From contig DLWR01000108.1 in the NCBI GenBank assembly GCA_003444795.1, forward strand, positions 1-6,924: 6,924 nucleotides of DNA, written 5' to 3'. The position numbers and the translations under genes were made by a program. Below, in pieces: positions 6,500 to 6,924 of this stretch (positions are counted from its first letter, which is position 1; each line of letters opens with the position of its first letter). This DNA comes from Cryomorphaceae bacterium. GTDB taxonomy: Bacteria > Bacteroidota > Bacteroidia > Flavobacteriales > Schleiferiaceae. The notes below the pieces were generated by a model that saw only the letters and a list, made by a program, of their open reading frames with translations, was not told the origin of the DNA and ran no database searches.

Positions 6500-6924
6500 A
6501 GTGGGTCGCGGGTACTTGGACGTCGGAGGATTGGGCCGCATGGGTGAGCCAGAGCCCTTGGGATTTTCCCTATGACCAAGAAGGCTATGCAGATGCCCTA
6601 GGGCAAACCTGGGGCGCCATGGTGTCCGAGGGTTTTGCCTGGCCTGTGGCCTATCGCCGTAAAGGGCTTTTTTGGACGGCGTATTTGCCCTTTGGAATAC
6701 AGCAATGGGGCCCCGTTGGGGTGAATGCCGGTCGGGCGTCCGCTTTAGTAGAGGCTGCAGCAGCCTTGCCCGGAAGATTTACCAAAGTGGATGTGCAGGT
6801 GCATAAACCCTTGGATTGGGTCGTGCCTGGTTCAGGGTGGAGGCGGAAAGGCCTTCGGATCGAGCGATGGAGTGAAAAGCCAAACTATGTATTGGACATT
6901 TCTGGCTCCTATGAAAAGGTGCAT
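6496..6924 (+). CDS. FemAB/GNAT-like family protein, N-terminal part (cut by the window end)
   Basis: The frame is open from ATG 6496 to the last base (143 codons, no stop), so only the N-terminus is present. It starts inside the stop of the fusion gene (ATGA at 6496-6499), indicating translational coupling. Visible signs: no signal peptide; a short LFWTAYLPFGIQQWGPVG segment (58-75) that resembles the PFFxQQLGxF region of an unnamed Bacteroidota family with acyl-CoA N-acyltransferase/FemAB-like folds; and KPNYVLDISGSYEKVH at the edge (128-143), resembling that family's RTNYxLDLSxSYEE motif. Those proteins commonly occur beside epimerase and deacetylase-like genes in surface-glycan clusters. 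The identification rests on these two motifs recalled from memory; transfer of an acyl or aminoacyl group to a glycan precursor is an inference. Confidence 0.65.
   Translation, partial: MKWVAGTWTSEDWAAWVSQSPWDFPYDQEGYADALGQTWGAMVSEGFAWPVAYRRKGLFWTAYLPFGIQQWGPVGVNAGRASALVEAAAALPGRFTKVDVQVHKPLDWVVPGSGWRRKGLRIERWSEKPNYVLDISGSYEKVH

Overview
The window looks like a chromosomal segment of a member of the Bacteroidota, most likely a flavobacterium-type marine lineage of moderate GC. The supporting signs are: the ~490-residue archaeal/eukaryotic-type prolyl-tRNA synthetase usual in this phylum; TAnnTTTG-type -7 promoter elements; A-rich translation leaders without clear Shine-Dalgarno sequences; and the family signature of the glycan genes on the right. 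No phage, transposon, CRISPR array or toxin-antitoxin module is visible. This is mostly a housekeeping region that runs into an envelope-glycan operon.

Left part (1-2804). A Tyr/Gly/Pro-rich lipoprotein gene runs leftward off the window edge (609 to 1, minus strand, at least 203 codons). It has no stop codon inside the window, so it is easily missed. It is divergent from proS (666-2138), which is followed 3 nt later by a 220-residue protein of unknown function (2142-2804), probably in the same transcript. The 56-nt gap between the divergent genes carries an inverted repeat whose two arms each resemble a -7 element, facing each other.

Middle (2805-3533). A promoter-like stretch precedes tRNA-Glu(UUC), followed 33 nt later by rpsT (ribosomal protein S20) and a strong intrinsic terminator. 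The 226-nt gap before radC holds no gene. It holds two short perfect tandem arrays of 8-mers on either side of an AT-rich perfect dyad.

Right part (3534-6924). radC, a 753-residue two-domain protein and a third gene that runs off the right edge are joined head to tail by two ATGA start/stop overlaps, so they form a translationally coupled operon. The two-domain protein has a non-hydrolysing UDP-GlcNAc 2-epimerase (WecB-type) domain at about residues 1-342. From about residue 349 it carries a full-length homologue of the Bacteroidota polysaccharide-deacetylase-like family that begins with a DUF7033-like region. The third gene resembles the N-terminus of a FemAB/GNAT-like Bacteroidota protein family. 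Together these suggest nucleotide-sugar supply plus modification of a surface or secreted glycan; the polymer itself is not evident from the sequence. The epimerase-deacetylase fusion and the edge lipoprotein are the most unusual items.
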